Below are positions 9,005-17,589 of a DNA stretch of 64,000 nt, in pieces; position 1 is the stretch's first letter, and every line of letters begins with the position of its first letter. The translations under genes were made by a program, and so were the position numbers. This stretch comes from a virus. The notes below the pieces were generated by a model. The model was given only the letters and a program-made list of their open reading frames with translations. It was not told where the DNA came from and made no database searches. The stretch spans positions 1 through 64,000 of the IMG/VR virus record IMGVR_UViG_3300020122_000238; one strand, 5' to 3'.

Positions 9005-9658
9005 GTGATTGTTTTGGGCTTGGATCCGTCTTTGACTGCCCTGGGATGGTGTGTACACGACTCTGAGGCTGAAGGTCCTGAACGCATTGTTGGTCGAGGC
9101 TTGATCTCGACCGTCGCGAAGGACATCTTCGTTCAACGCTACATGACGCTTCGTGAGGGCGTGGGTGATCTGCTCGACAGATACTCCGCGATTGAAGCCG
9201 TGGGCGTGGAATCCCCTGCATTCGGAGAGCAGTGGTCTCCAGGGGCTTATGCCCTTTTCATCATGGTGAACGAGGCGATCTACACTCGACGCAAGGATGT
9301 GGTGTATTTCGATCCGGGCACTTTGAAAATGCTTACGAAGGTCGACCCCAAAATCAGATTGGGGAAGATGTTCAAAGCAGATATGGTGGACGCTGCCAAA
9401 GCGGACACTGGTCTCAAAGGGCGTATCACACATGATGAAGCAGATGCCTATCATGTGGCTCGGTTTGCCGCTCGTTTCTGGCTATTTCTCAAAGGGGCCA
9501 TCCTCGAAGACAGCCTATCTCCCGCAGAATATCAAGCATTCGCCAAGATACACACCTTCACAAAAGGGGATCGGGCGGGTCAGACGGTGATGCAGGGGGC
9601 GGCATTCAAAGAGAATCGTCGTTTCTTCCGCTTCTCTCAACTTGATACACCCAAGTAA
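9005..9658 (+). CDS. RuvC-like Holliday junction resolvase
   Basis: RNase H-fold nuclease that cuts four-way junctions. The four acidic residues are in place: Asp7 in VLGLDPSLTALGW, Glu69 in GVESPAFG, and Asp144 and Asp147 in THDEADAYHVA, the spacing of RuvC. GTG 9005 is chosen because it places the first Asp seven residues in, as in RuvC; TTG 8981 is in frame upstream. The gene is more AT-rich and has plainer codon use than its neighbours. It is followed directly by the HNH gene. Confidence 0.85.
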   Translation: MIVLGLDPSLTALGWCVHDSEAEGPERIVGRGLISTVAKDIFVQRYMTLREGVGDLLDRYSAIEAVGVESPAFGEQWSPGAYALFIMVNEAIYTRRKDVVYFDPGTLKMLTKVDPKIRLGKMFKADMVDAAKADTGLKGRITHDEADAYHVARFAARFWLFLKGAILEDSLSPAEYQAFAKIHTFTKGDRAGQTVMQGAAFKENRRFFRFSQLDTPK

Positions 9659-9681
9659 AAACATGTAAGTCTTGTGGGAAG

Positions 9682-10116
9682 GTGAAGCCTCTGGCGTCTT
9701 TCTACGATCACCCTCGTACGAAATTGGGGGTGGGAGTCAACTGCAAGCAGTGCATCAGTGAGAAAGGCCGAGGAACATACGATCCTCAAAAAGGACGCGA
9801 TAGTTACCAGAGGCGCCGGACGAGTATTCTTCTTCGGGTGAAGAATACTCGTGATACTCGTAAACACGAGTACATAACTCTCCTCGGAGGGCGGTGTAGA
9901 GATTGTGGGATTGCCCCTGGTAGTGAGTGGCCTATTGACGTGTTCGATTTCCATCATCTTGGAGTAGAAGACAAGGATATGGAGATAGGTCACATGCTTT
10001 CAAAAAAGAACCAAGAACAAGTTCGAGCTGAAGTTCTGAAGTGTGTTTTGCTGTGTGCAACCTGTCATCGACGCAGACACGCATGGCCAAATTTCTCCCA
10101 ACTGGAGTCTAAATGA
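9682..10116 (+). CDS. HNH endonuclease, probably N-terminally truncated
   Basis: C-terminal HNH domain: CRDCG, DFHHLG and LLCATCHRRRH supply the metal and zinc ligands, as in free-standing phage homing endonucleases. A CKQC pair is near the N-terminus; its expected partner CKSC (codons 9664-9675) is in the same frame but upstream of the first possible start, GTG 9682, with a stop at 9643 and no ATG, GTG or TTG between. So the first zinc knuckle seems to be lost, or expression needs a non-standard start. It lies between resolvase and RecA genes in AT-richer DNA, as expected for an inserted element. Confidence 0.75.
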   Translation: MKPLASFYDHPRTKLGVGVNCKQCISEKGRGTYDPQKGRDSYQRRRTSILLRVKNTRDTRKHEYITLLGGRCRDCGIAPGSEWPIDVFDFHHLGVEDKDMEIGHMLSKKNQEQVRAEVLKCVLLCATCHRRRHAWPNFSQLESK

Positions 10117-11429
10117 CGACTGCGACGACCACGAAAGACAAGAAGGCCAAGGCTCCTGTTTCCTCTGCATCGGCAGTGGCGACCCTTGCCAGGGCCATGA
10201 TCCTCAAGACCACCAAGCAGCGGCCGATGACGGCCCAGCAAACGACTCTACCTCACGTTCCTTCGGGTTCGGTCATTCTCGACACGAGCATCGGGGGTTC
10301 GCGAACGGCAGATGGGAAGGGCTTCGTTTGCCCCGGTTACCCCCGGCGTCGCATCACGGAAATCTACGGTCCGGAGTCGAGTGGCAAGACGACGGTGGCT
10401 CTCACGGCCATCGCGAACGTCCAGAAGAATGGGGGGACGGCGATGTTTCTGGACTTCGAGCACGCCCTTCACCACGGCTACGCGAAGCAGATTGGGGTCC
10501 AGTTCGAAGACCTCCTTCTCTACGCTCCCGACACGATGGAAGATGGCTTCAAGATGATTCTTGTCGGCATCATGGCTGGCGTGGATATCATCGTCGTCGA
10601 CTCGGTCGCCTCGATGGTTCCTGCTCTGGAGTTGGAGAAGAAGATCGAGGACACCGCCAAGATCGGTGCGGTGGCGAAGAAGATGAGTGAGACCCTACCC
10701 AAGCTTGTCTTGTGGCTTGCCAAGTACCCGACGAAGGGGGCAGGGGAGAGCAAGATCTCTGACCCCGAGCGTCTCGGGACGGCCCTTATCCTGCTCAACC
10801 AGGAGCGAGCCACCATCAGCACGGGTGGTGGTCATGGTGCTCCTGAAGCCAACACGGCTGGAGGAAAGGCTCTCAAGTACTTCGCCTACGTTCGGCTGCG
10901 TCTCGCTCGGATTCTCTCCGAGCGTGTCGAGCGGAAGGACCCCGCCACGGGGAAGATCAAGAAGTATCCCTTTGGCAACCTCACCTCCGTGAAGGTCATC
11001 AAGGCAAAGGCCGACGCAAAGCAGGGACACGAAGCTACGATCTTCATTCGCTACGGCTTCGGGATCGACGACCTCTACAGCATCATCATGGCGGCTGAGG
11101 CCAACGGGATCATCAAGCGTGAGGGCTCGAAGTACACCTGTGCAGGCGAGTCCTTCATGGGGAAGGACAAGCTGCGCGCACACTTGATCGCCAACCCCAA
11201 GCTCGCAGCGGAGATCAAGGGGAAGGTTGTCGAGGCCATCTCTTCGGCAATCCCGACGGCGATCCCGGACGAGGATATCTCGGATGAGGACGCGATGCAG
11301 GCGGACCTCAGTGGCGAGCTGGGGGACGACGATGATGATGCGTCTGGGGGTGGGACGCAGGAAATCACGATCGACACTGACGATCCGATCATGGAAGATT
11401 CGGCCGAGGACGAGTCCGGCGGCGAATGA
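10113..11429 (+). CDS. recA: RecA-family recombinase
   Basis: Strand-exchange ATPase for phage recombination and repair. Walker A GPESSGKTT has Lys92; FLDFEHALHHGYA matches the RecA DxEHA(L)DP segment; Walker B is IIVVDSVASMVP; loop 2 is LNQERATISTGGG...TAGGKALKYFA. The C-terminal tail (about 385-438) is long, acidic and Ser/Gly rich, which in RecA proteins tempers DNA binding. Overlaps both neighbours by a few bases. Confidence 0.95.
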   Translation: MTTATTTKDKKAKAPVSSASAVATLARAMILKTTKQRPMTAQQTTLPHVPSGSVILDTSIGGSRTADGKGFVCPGYPRRRITEIYGPESSGKTTVALTAIANVQKNGGTAMFLDFEHALHHGYAKQIGVQFEDLLLYAPDTMEDGFKMILVGIMAGVDIIVVDSVASMVPALELEKKIEDTAKIGAVAKKMSETLPKLVLWLAKYPTKGAGESKISDPERLGTALILLNQERATISTGGGHGAPEANTAGGKALKYFAYVRLRLARILSERVERKDPATGKIKKYPFGNLTSVKVIKAKADAKQGHEATIFIRYGFGIDDLYSIIMAAEANGIIKREGSKYTCAGESFMGKDKLRAHLIANPKLAAEIKGKVVEAISSAIPTAIPDEDISDEDAMQADLSGELGDDDDDASGGGTQEITIDTDDPIMEDSAEDESGGE

Positions 11430-12649
11430 TCTCGGTCGAGGTCTGCAACTTTCAATCGATTGAGCGTGTTTCATTCCAGATTGACGGCTTCACAGCTCTT
11501 GTGGGCCGGTCGAACATCGGGAAGAGCGCGCTCATTCGAGCGATTCGTTGTGCTCTCACTGGAGCGCCCGTGGCGGCATTCGTCCGTCACGGGCGCTCTT
11601 GCGCCCGCAAGCTGAAGAAGCAGAAGACGTGCAAGTGCCATGTTTCTGTGCATCTCCAGTCTGTGGACTTCGATCTCCTTTGGGAGAAGGGCGATTCGAT
11701 CAATCGTTACGTCTTCAATGGAGCGGAGTATCCCGCCGCCGAACGAGGGATGCCGGACTTCCTGATTGCGACCTTCAACGAGGTCAAAGTGGGGGACAAG
11801 AACGTCCTCCTTCAGGTCTCCGATCAATTCAACCCCATCTTCCTTCTCGACCAATCCCCTGGTGTGGTCGCGGATGTCCTCTCGGACATGGCCAAGCTCG
11901 ATCAGGTCAATCTCGCCATGCGGATGGTCGAGAAGGACAGGAGGGAGGCTACGGCTACACGGAAGGTCAGGGAGAAGGACGTTATCGAGGCTACGGCCCA
12001 GCTTGCGTCGTATGACGGGCTCGACACAGCTCTTCGAGACGTCAAGACCGTCAAGACGAAGCTGGGGGTTGTCCAGGCGACTCAAGCCAAGGTCACACAG
12101 CTCGACTACTTCATTGACGGGCGAGCTGCTCTCGAATCGCGGGTGGCGAGTCTTGAGGGTGTGGTTGCTCAGGCACCCCCAAATCCAACGGAGCTACAGG
12201 AAGGTCAGAAGACCTTCTCTCTTCTCCAGAGGCTATGTCTCCAGAACGCCACCCGAAGGGCATCCCTGGCTTCTCTCGATGGGGTGAGCAAGATCGAGAT
12301 CCCGAGTGTGACGGATCTTCGGACCTTCGCGGAGGTCACCTTTCAGCTCCTCGAAGGGTGGATCACCCGCCTTCGAGGGTTCAAGGAGAGCATGGGTCGT
12401 CTCAAGGATGTAAAAACCCTTGAGATGCCTTCCCTTGCTTCGGTTCATGCCGCGCACAAAAAACACGAAAACCTGATCGACTTCGCGGGGGATTACGAGG
12501 TGACTCTTCGTAATATCGCCACTTTGGAACGGGGGTGCAGCCTCGTCTATCTGGAAGAAGAGGTCCTCAATCGGGAGTGGGCTGAGCTGGGTGTTTGTTC
12601 GACCTGTTCCCGTCCTTTTCATTCCGATTCTCATCTCGAACAGGTGTAG
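11426..12649 (+). CDS. Rad50/SbcC-like ATPase, N-terminal half
   Basis: Carries the front half of an SMC/Rad50-type ATPase: N-terminal strand MISVEVCNFQSI, Walker A GRSNIGKSALIRAI (residues 27-40), Q-loop region FLLDQSPG, then long coiled coil (about 155-385) ending in a CSTC zinc-hook-like motif (Cys391, Cys394), followed by a stop 13 residues later. The signature motif, Walker B and H-loop are absent here but present in the separate gene at 16376. Begins with an ATGA overlap on recA and is followed by its Mre11-type partner, so it should form the Rad50/Mre11 (gp46/gp47) nuclease complex. Confidence 0.85.
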   Translation: MISVEVCNFQSIERVSFQIDGFTALVGRSNIGKSALIRAIRCALTGAPVAAFVRHGRSCARKLKKQKTCKCHVSVHLQSVDFDLLWEKGDSINRYVFNGAEYPAAERGMPDFLIATFNEVKVGDKNVLLQVSDQFNPIFLLDQSPGVVADVLSDMAKLDQVNLAMRMVEKDRREATATRKVREKDVIEATAQLASYDGLDTALRDVKTVKTKLGVVQATQAKVTQLDYFIDGRAALESRVASLEGVVAQAPPNPTELQEGQKTFSLLQRLCLQNATRRASLASLDGVSKIEIPSVTDLRTFAEVTFQLLEGWITRLRGFKESMGRLKDVKTLEMPSLASVHAAHKKHENLIDFAGDYEVTLRNIATLERGCSLVYLEEEVLNREWAELGVCSTCSRPFHSDSHLEQV

Positions 12650-12660
12650 AGTGAGTGTGG

Positions 12661-13641
12661 ATGCCTCGACTATCCTTCCTTTTTAGGACCGACACCCACG
12701 TAGCGGATCGGAGCCCCGCGTCTTGGAAAGCAGACTACCCGTCGGAGATTTGGTCGAATCTCGAACAAATCGGGCAATTCGCGAAGAAGTTCGAGGTGAC
12801 GGCTGTACTCGACGGGGGGGACTTCTTTCACGTCAAGGCCGCAAGTCGGAATCCACATGGCCTGGTTGAGCGAGCTGCTCGGATCCATCAGGCCTACCCA
12901 TGCCCTGTGTGGTCCGTCGAGGGGAATCACGACATTGCCTACAACAACCTGGACACCCTGGCGAAGCAACCTCTCGGTGTGCTCCTAGCAACGGGGGTCT
13001 TCCACCATCTTCGAGAGCAGGTCTTTGAGGATGGTGGGGTTCGAGTACGGGTGGTGGGGGTTCCCTACAGCCCCCATCGAACCGTGGCGGAGCTGAAGAG
13101 GATCAAGAAGAAGCCGGGGGACGACTTCCTCATCGCTGTCGTTCACGCCCTCGCAGCTCAGGAACCACCCCCCAACGTCGAGGGCTTCTTCGGTGAGCCT
13201 GTCTTCCGGTACGGCGACCTCGTGACCGAGGATGGCCCGGATTCTTGGTGCTTCGGGCACTGGCACAAGGACCAGGGGATCGTGACCGTGGGGGGCAAGC
13301 AGTTCGTCAACCAAGGGGCTGTGAGCCGAGGGGCTCTCGTTAGAGAGAACACCTTGAGGACCCCCCAGGTGTCTCACATCGTGATCGAAAACGGTGTGCT
13401 TCGGATCTGGCCTGTCCCGCTGATCGTTGCCCCGGCGGAGGATGTCTTTGACATCGAACGCAAGGAACGAGAAGAGGCCGAAGACACGGCGATCGATGCC
13501 TTTGCAGCTCGTATCAAGGCCGACGCGATGTTCGATCCCTCCTTGGGGATCGAAGAATCACTGAATAGTCTTGACTATGCCCGTGATGTGCGTGATCTCG
13601 CACAGGGCTACTTGGAACGAGCGCGGGCGGAGGTTGGCTGA
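12661..13641 (+). CDS. SbcD/Mre11-type DNA exonuclease
   Basis: Calcineurin-like metallophosphoesterase subunit of the Rad50/Mre11 complex, which resects DNA ends. Metal-binding motifs in order: RTDTH (Asp11, His13), GGDFFH, GNHD (about 88-91), VHALA, and GHWHKDQ. About 326 residues is usual for the phage version. ATG 12661 is preferred over the in-frame GTG 12655. Its stop overlaps the next ATG (TGATG). Confidence 0.9.
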   Translation: MPRLSFLFRTDTHVADRSPASWKADYPSEIWSNLEQIGQFAKKFEVTAVLDGGDFFHVKAASRNPHGLVERAARIHQAYPCPVWSVEGNHDIAYNNLDTLAKQPLGVLLATGVFHHLREQVFEDGGVRVRVVGVPYSPHRTVAELKRIKKKPGDDFLIAVVHALAAQEPPPNVEGFFGEPVFRYGDLVTEDGPDSWCFGHWHKDQGIVTVGGKQFVNQGAVSRGALVRENTLRTPQVSHIVIENGVLRIWPVPLIVAPAEDVFDIERKEREEAEDTAIDAFAARIKADAMFDPSLGIEESLNSLDYARDVRDLAQGYLERARAEVG

Positions 13642-14546
13642 TGTATCTGTCGTATTCTGGGTTCAAATCGTACGACTCCTGTCCCAAGGCGTACTGGTAT
13701 CGCTACGTGGGCAAGACACCTCTCTCCGAACCGGAGAACAAGGTCAACTCCATCTACGGCAGCACGGTGGGCCGGCTCTTCGAGCTGTTCTACGCCAACC
13801 AGATCTGGAAGCAGTCGAACACAATCGAGACTCTTTTGGGGATGGTCGAGCCCGAGCTAGACGACACCATTCAGAAAGAGCGCCGGAACGGGGTCATCGA
13901 CTACACGGACAAGAGGTCGAACTACGCATCTCGGGATGCCCTGGTTGCGGACATCCGAGCGGCTATTCCCCGAGGGATTGCCATCATCAGGCACCACCGG
14001 CTGATCGGTGCTGATGCAGCGGCGGAGGTCAAGTACGACACGATGATCGAGGGGCACACGATTGGGGGTCGTGCTGATTTCGTTCTTCGTAGGGTTGCCC
14101 CCCACCGGGACCGAGTTCTACTCGATGGGAAGGGATCCCGGCATCGGGAGAAATACGTCGATGATCGCCAGCTCGTGTGGTACGCGATGCTTCATCGAAT
14201 TCGTCATGGATCTCCCCCCGATCGTTTGGGGTTCGTCTTCTGGCGGTATGAACCGGAGGAGAGTCTGGATTGGATCAACTTCACCGCGGCGGACCTCGAC
14301 GGGCTCCTTGCCCATGTCCTCAGCACGGTGCGGAAGATTGATGGGGGTATCAACACCCTCATCTCGGGGAGCAAGGAAGTCCAGAAACAAGTGATGGGGG
14401 ATGTGTTCCAGGCTCAACCTGGACAGGGCAAGTGCAAGCTCTGCTCCTATCTCGCAATCTGCCCTGAAGGCCAGAGCTTCACAGCGAAACATCAGATCCC
14501 CGTCTACGCTGGAGAGGGTGTAGAAGACGTGGGCATCGGGGATTGA
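13641..14546 (+). CDS. Cas4/RecB-like PD-(D/E)XK nuclease with iron-sulfur cysteines
   Basis: Exonuclease of the RecB/Cas4/AddB fold. Catalytic residues are Asp146 in GGRADFV and Asp162-Gly-Lys164 in LLDGKGSR, followed by the motif IV-like DDRQLVWYAM. One N-terminal cysteine (Cys14 in DSCPKAYWYRY) and three C-terminal (Cys265, 268, 274 in KCKLCSYLAICP) form the 4Fe-4S pattern of Cas4 and AddB. There is no CRISPR array nearby. The position inside a recombination operon, coupled to Mre11, argues for end processing. Confidence 0.88.
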   Translation: MYLSYSGFKSYDSCPKAYWYRYVGKTPLSEPENKVNSIYGSTVGRLFELFYANQIWKQSNTIETLLGMVEPELDDTIQKERRNGVIDYTDKRSNYASRDALVADIRAAIPRGIAIIRHHRLIGADAAAEVKYDTMIEGHTIGGRADFVLRRVAPHRDRVLLDGKGSRHREKYVDDRQLVWYAMLHRIRHGSPPDRLGFVFWRYEPEESLDWINFTAADLDGLLAHVLSTVRKIDGGINTLISGSKEVQKQVMGDVFQAQPGQGKCKLCSYLAICPEGQSFTAKHQIPVYAGEGVEDVGIGD

Positions 14547-14556
14547 AAGGACACGT

Positions 14557-14829
14557 ATGACTCCTGACGAGATCAAGAAGAAGATCGAGGACCTATCGAG
14601 GCGAACCGAAGTCGTCTCGAAGAAGAAGTCGCAGTACGAGGGGCAGCTCCAGAAGGTCAAGGAAGACCTCGCGGATCTGGTCACCGAGGTGAAGGCTGCG
14701 GGCTACGACCCCAAGACTCTCTCCGCCGAGAGGGACAAGGCGGAGGCAAGTCTCCTTCAGGAGATTGCCGAGTACGAGACCAAGTTGCTGGCCGTGGAGA
14801 CTTCCTTGGCCGGCTACGACAAGAAGTAA
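14557..14829 (+). CDS. Small coiled-coil protein, 90 aa
   Basis: Two helical segments (about 5-45 and 55-85) with heptads such as KKIEDLSRRTEVVSKKKSQY, broken by AAGYDPKTLS. No enzyme motif. It lies between the two halves of the Rad50-like ATPase, so it could be a structural piece of that complex or an unrelated coiled coil; sequence alone does not decide. Confidence 0.7.
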   Translation: MTPDEIKKKIEDLSRRTEVVSKKKSQYEGQLQKVKEDLADLVTEVKAAGYDPKTLSAERDKAEASLLQEIAEYETKLLAVETSLAGYDKK

Positions 14830-14851
14830 CGACTCCCAAAATGAGGATGGA

Positions 14852-16132
14852 ATGAAAATCACGCTCAAGCTCGCCGACCTGATCAAGGCCCTCGCCATCG
14901 TTTCGATCGTCCCCCCGCGTCCCCTGACCCCGGCGGGCGGGGCCGGCTACCTCTTCGTCATCCGAATGGGAGGCCTCTGCTCGATCTACTCCCGCGACGC
15001 TCTTCACGTTGCTCGCGCCACGATCTCCTGTGATGAGAAGGAGACCGAGGGGTCCTTCATCTTCCCCTCGGAGTTCACGAGTGGTTTCCGTTTCCTTCGG
15101 GATGACGACATCACGATCGAGTCCAAGGTGGACTCGGACAACTTCACGGTTTCCTGGAGCACGAACTCGGGAGCTGGGGCGGATCGCGCGAGCTTCGATC
15201 CGAAGCTCATGGCCTCGTGTGATCGGGATCTCGCCGGAGCCAAGGATGAACGCTCCTTCCCCGTGGGCCTATTCAAGGAGGCGATGACGCTGGCCAAGCC
15301 CTTCCTTGGGAAGGCCGACGACACGCGGATCCCGGAGCACTTCAAGACGCTCCAGCTCTTCGACAAGTCCAAGCCCGAGTGGGAGAAGGGTTCCGGGCAT
15401 CTCTTCGCTGCGAACACCTTCCAGGCGTTCTGGTTCTACAGCGCTGCCTTTGTCGACAAGGGGTTCTCGATCCACGTCCAGCACATGTCCTTCTTCACAA
15501 GCTTCCTCGCGAAGTCGGATGGAGAGGTGAAGCTCCTGACGGGCGACAACATGATCTTCGCCGTCGACTCCAAGGGGAACGCGCTCGGGTGGGCGAAGCA
15601 CGAGTCCGTTCACGGGAAGTTCTCCTACTACTCGAAGGCGATGGACAAGCTCATCCTCGGGCTCCCCAAGTCGCTGACGGTGGACGCGCTCCGCTTCATG
15701 CGCTCAGAGCTGGATTCCAAGGAAGACAAGATCACTCTGGTCGTCAACGAGTTCCGTGACGTCGAGGTGGGCGAGAAGGTGCAACGCCAAGCAACGATGC
15801 TCTTCCGAGTGGCCGAGACGAAGGGCAAGGCTCGGAGCTTCCCGCTCCCGGCTGTCGTCATCGACGGCTCCGAGGAGCAAGAGATCACCTTCAACGTCAA
15901 CATCGACCGGCTCATCGACCTCATCGACGGCGTGAAGGGCATGGACGTCCAGCTTCGGATCGCGGTCATCAAGGCCGACGACAAGTCCCCCAAGGAACGG
16001 GCCATGTTCCGCACTATCGACGAGTTCCTCATGGACGACAACGGCAAGGTGGTCGGGGACATCACGGCGGAAAACCGGCCGGAAGGGTCGCACGAGTGCC
16101 GCGTAACCAGGTACATGCCCTCGAAGGACTGA
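14852..16132 (+). CDS. DnaN-like DNA sliding clamp
   Basis: 426 residues beginning MKITLKLADLIKALAIVS, the opening strand and helix of beta-type clamps. Later strands and short helices fit three clamp-like repeats, and the length is close to a bacterial beta clamp (about 370). ATG 14852 is preceded by gagga at good spacing. A DnaX-like loader gene at 19620 supports the call. Sequence identity to cellular DnaN looks low, so the family assignment rests on the N-terminus, length and context. Confidence 0.65.
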   Translation: MKITLKLADLIKALAIVSIVPPRPLTPAGGAGYLFVIRMGGLCSIYSRDALHVARATISCDEKETEGSFIFPSEFTSGFRFLRDDDITIESKVDSDNFTVSWSTNSGAGADRASFDPKLMASCDRDLAGAKDERSFPVGLFKEAMTLAKPFLGKADDTRIPEHFKTLQLFDKSKPEWEKGSGHLFAANTFQAFWFYSAAFVDKGFSIHVQHMSFFTSFLAKSDGEVKLLTGDNMIFAVDSKGNALGWAKHESVHGKFSYYSKAMDKLILGLPKSLTVDALRFMRSELDSKEDKITLVVNEFRDVEVGEKVQRQATMLFRVAETKGKARSFPLPAVVIDGSEEQEITFNVNIDRLIDLIDGVKGMDVQLRIAVIKADDKSPKERAMFRTIDEFLMDDNGKVVGDITAENRPEGSHECRVTRYMPSKD

Positions 16133-16134
16133 CC

Positions 16135-16371
16135 ATGCTTGTACGACCTAAATTGTGGCTTGAGGCGGAACGCATTACGACTGCGAAACAAGCGTCAAAA
16201 GTCACGATTCTTCCCCAAGTCATTGGCCCGCGGGGTTGGTCTGGTTTTGTTGGGGACTGGATCATCACGGCTCCGAATGGGGATACTTTCATTCGCCCAG
16301 ATGCCACTTTTGCAAAGGACTACGAGGTCAAGCATTGGTGGGATTTGTTGACCAAGGTGTGGGGGTTCTAG
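16135..16371 (+). CDS. Small PGDYG-like protein, 78 aa
   Basis: Contains FVGDWIITAPNGDTFIRP and a following F-x-Y element, like the small PGDYG family found in phages and bacteria, whose role is unknown. Two bases separate its ATG from the clamp stop. Slightly AT-richer than the clamp gene. Confidence 0.6.
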   Translation: MLVRPKLWLEAERITTAKQASKVTILPQVIGPRGWSGFVGDWIITAPNGDTFIRPDATFAKDYEVKHWWDLLTKVWGF

Positions 16372-16375
16372 AAGC

Positions 16376-17035
16376 ATGAAAGACTGGGCTGCGAGGACTG
16401 AAGCTCTCGCATTGAAAGCAGCTCGTCTCCAGGCCCTCCGCGATCAAAAGCGGGCGGATCTGGAGTCGAAAAGCGCGGAAGTGACGGCTCTCTCGGCCCA
16501 GATCGAGAAGCTCTTCAAGGTGGGGGAGCTTCTCCGCATCCTTTTGGACAAGCTCGTCACGGACAGGGTTCGGACCCTGGAGGCTCTTGTCTCTGAGGGT
16601 CTGAAGACCATCTTCTTCGATCAGAAGCTCTCGTTCGAGGCAGCGATCGGACAGGCTCGGAACAGGGTCTCCATCGACTTCTTCATTCGTCAGGGAGACG
16701 AAGAGGCCGGCGTTCGTGGGCATCCCCTTGATTCTTTTGGGGGTGGTCCTGCGAGTATCGTTTCCTTGATTCTCCGTCTCCTTCTACTCCTCCGCTTGAA
16801 GCGGTTCCCCGTGCTCCTACTCGACGAGACGCTTGCGGCAGTCTCGGATGAGTACGTGGATGCAGCCGGACGTTTCCTTCAACGTCTCGCGGAATCGACC
16901 AACATCGACATTTTGTTTGTCACCCATAAGCAAGCCTTCCTCGAACACGCGAACATCGCGTACCAAGGATCTGAAGAGCTGGGTGCGGATGAGACGACGT
17001 GGCTAGACATTCGCCGCCTTCGGAGTCATCGGTGA
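16376..17035 (+). CDS. Rad50/SbcC-like ATPase, C-terminal half
   Basis: 219 residues that supply what the gene at 11426 lacks: an N-terminal coiled coil (5-48), the ABC signature SFGGGPAS (120-127), Walker B PVLLLDETLAAVSDEY (145-160, catalytic Glu151), and the H-loop FVTHKQ (His194). No Walker A is present, so alone it cannot be a working ATPase. It begins as a returning coiled coil would after a zinc hook. Ends in a GTGA overlap with the next gene. Confidence 0.85.
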   Translation: MKDWAARTEALALKAARLQALRDQKRADLESKSAEVTALSAQIEKLFKVGELLRILLDKLVTDRVRTLEALVSEGLKTIFFDQKLSFEAAIGQARNRVSIDFFIRQGDEEAGVRGHPLDSFGGGPASIVSLILRLLLLLRLKRFPVLLLDETLAAVSDEYVDAAGRFLQRLAESTNIDILFVTHKQAFLEHANIAYQGSEELGADETTWLDIRRLRSHR

Positions 17036-17589
17036 GAACGCAATCTGAAATCATCGGTCGCATTCGTTTCCTGCTTGTGAAGGAGCTGGAGGATCGTGTG
17101 ACGGCTGCCAGGGAGAGGTTGCCCCACCGCTGCATGTACAACTACAGGCAACCCCTCGATGTTCGTCGAACTATCGACGACGAGCCCAACCCGAACTACA
17201 ACCGAATCACGATGGGGTCTGGGCTTGGGGGGCGCCACCTTCCCGTCCTTCAGACCATCGGTCTCTGCATGTACGGGGTCGAGGACATCATCTCCGCCGA
17301 GATCCGGATCTGTGAGGATCCCTCGGATGCACAGCAGTGTCCCTTGTTCGAGCCCACCCTCAACAAGCACCAGTTGTGGACGGAGTACGCGGAACAGATC
17401 GATAGTCCTGATTGGTTGCGAGAGAACATGCCCGAGGTTCACGGCCTCGCGTGGGCCCTGGGAGATGGAATGCCTCGGATCCCTTGGTGGGCACGTCTGT
17501 GGTTCCGCCTGACTCAGATTCGACCGGAGCCCATTCGAATCCCTACCGATCTCGTGAAGTACCTCCCGGACCCCAGCTCCCTGCAATGA
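17032..17589 (+). CDS. Hypothetical protein, 185 aa
   Basis: GTG 17032 overlaps the previous stop. N-terminal helix (IIGRIRFLLVKELEDRVTAA) followed by a domain with several Cys (CMYNYRQPLD, GLCMYGVEDI, ICEDPSDAQQCPLF) that are not spaced as a standard zinc finger. Unrecognised; co-directional within the recombination operon. Confidence 0.7.
   Translation: MRTQSEIIGRIRFLLVKELEDRVTAARERLPHRCMYNYRQPLDVRRTIDDEPNPNYNRITMGSGLGGRHLPVLQTIGLCMYGVEDIISAEIRICEDPSDAQQCPLFEPTLNKHQLWTEYAEQIDSPDWLRENMPEVHGLAWALGDGMPRIPWWARLWFRLTQIRPEPIRIPTDLVKYLPDPSSLQ

Noticed and set aside
9643-9665. Programmed -1 frameshift joining the resolvase to the HNH gene
   Set aside because: The frame relation would fit, but ACACCCAAGTAA is not a canonical slippery heptamer and no downstream stimulating structure is seen. 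Kept only as one explanation in the HNH finding.
13641-14546. CRISPR-Cas system implied by the Cas4-like nuclease
   Set aside because: No repeat array or other cas gene is present. The gene sits in a recombination operon, where Cas4/AddB-type nucleases are common in phages.
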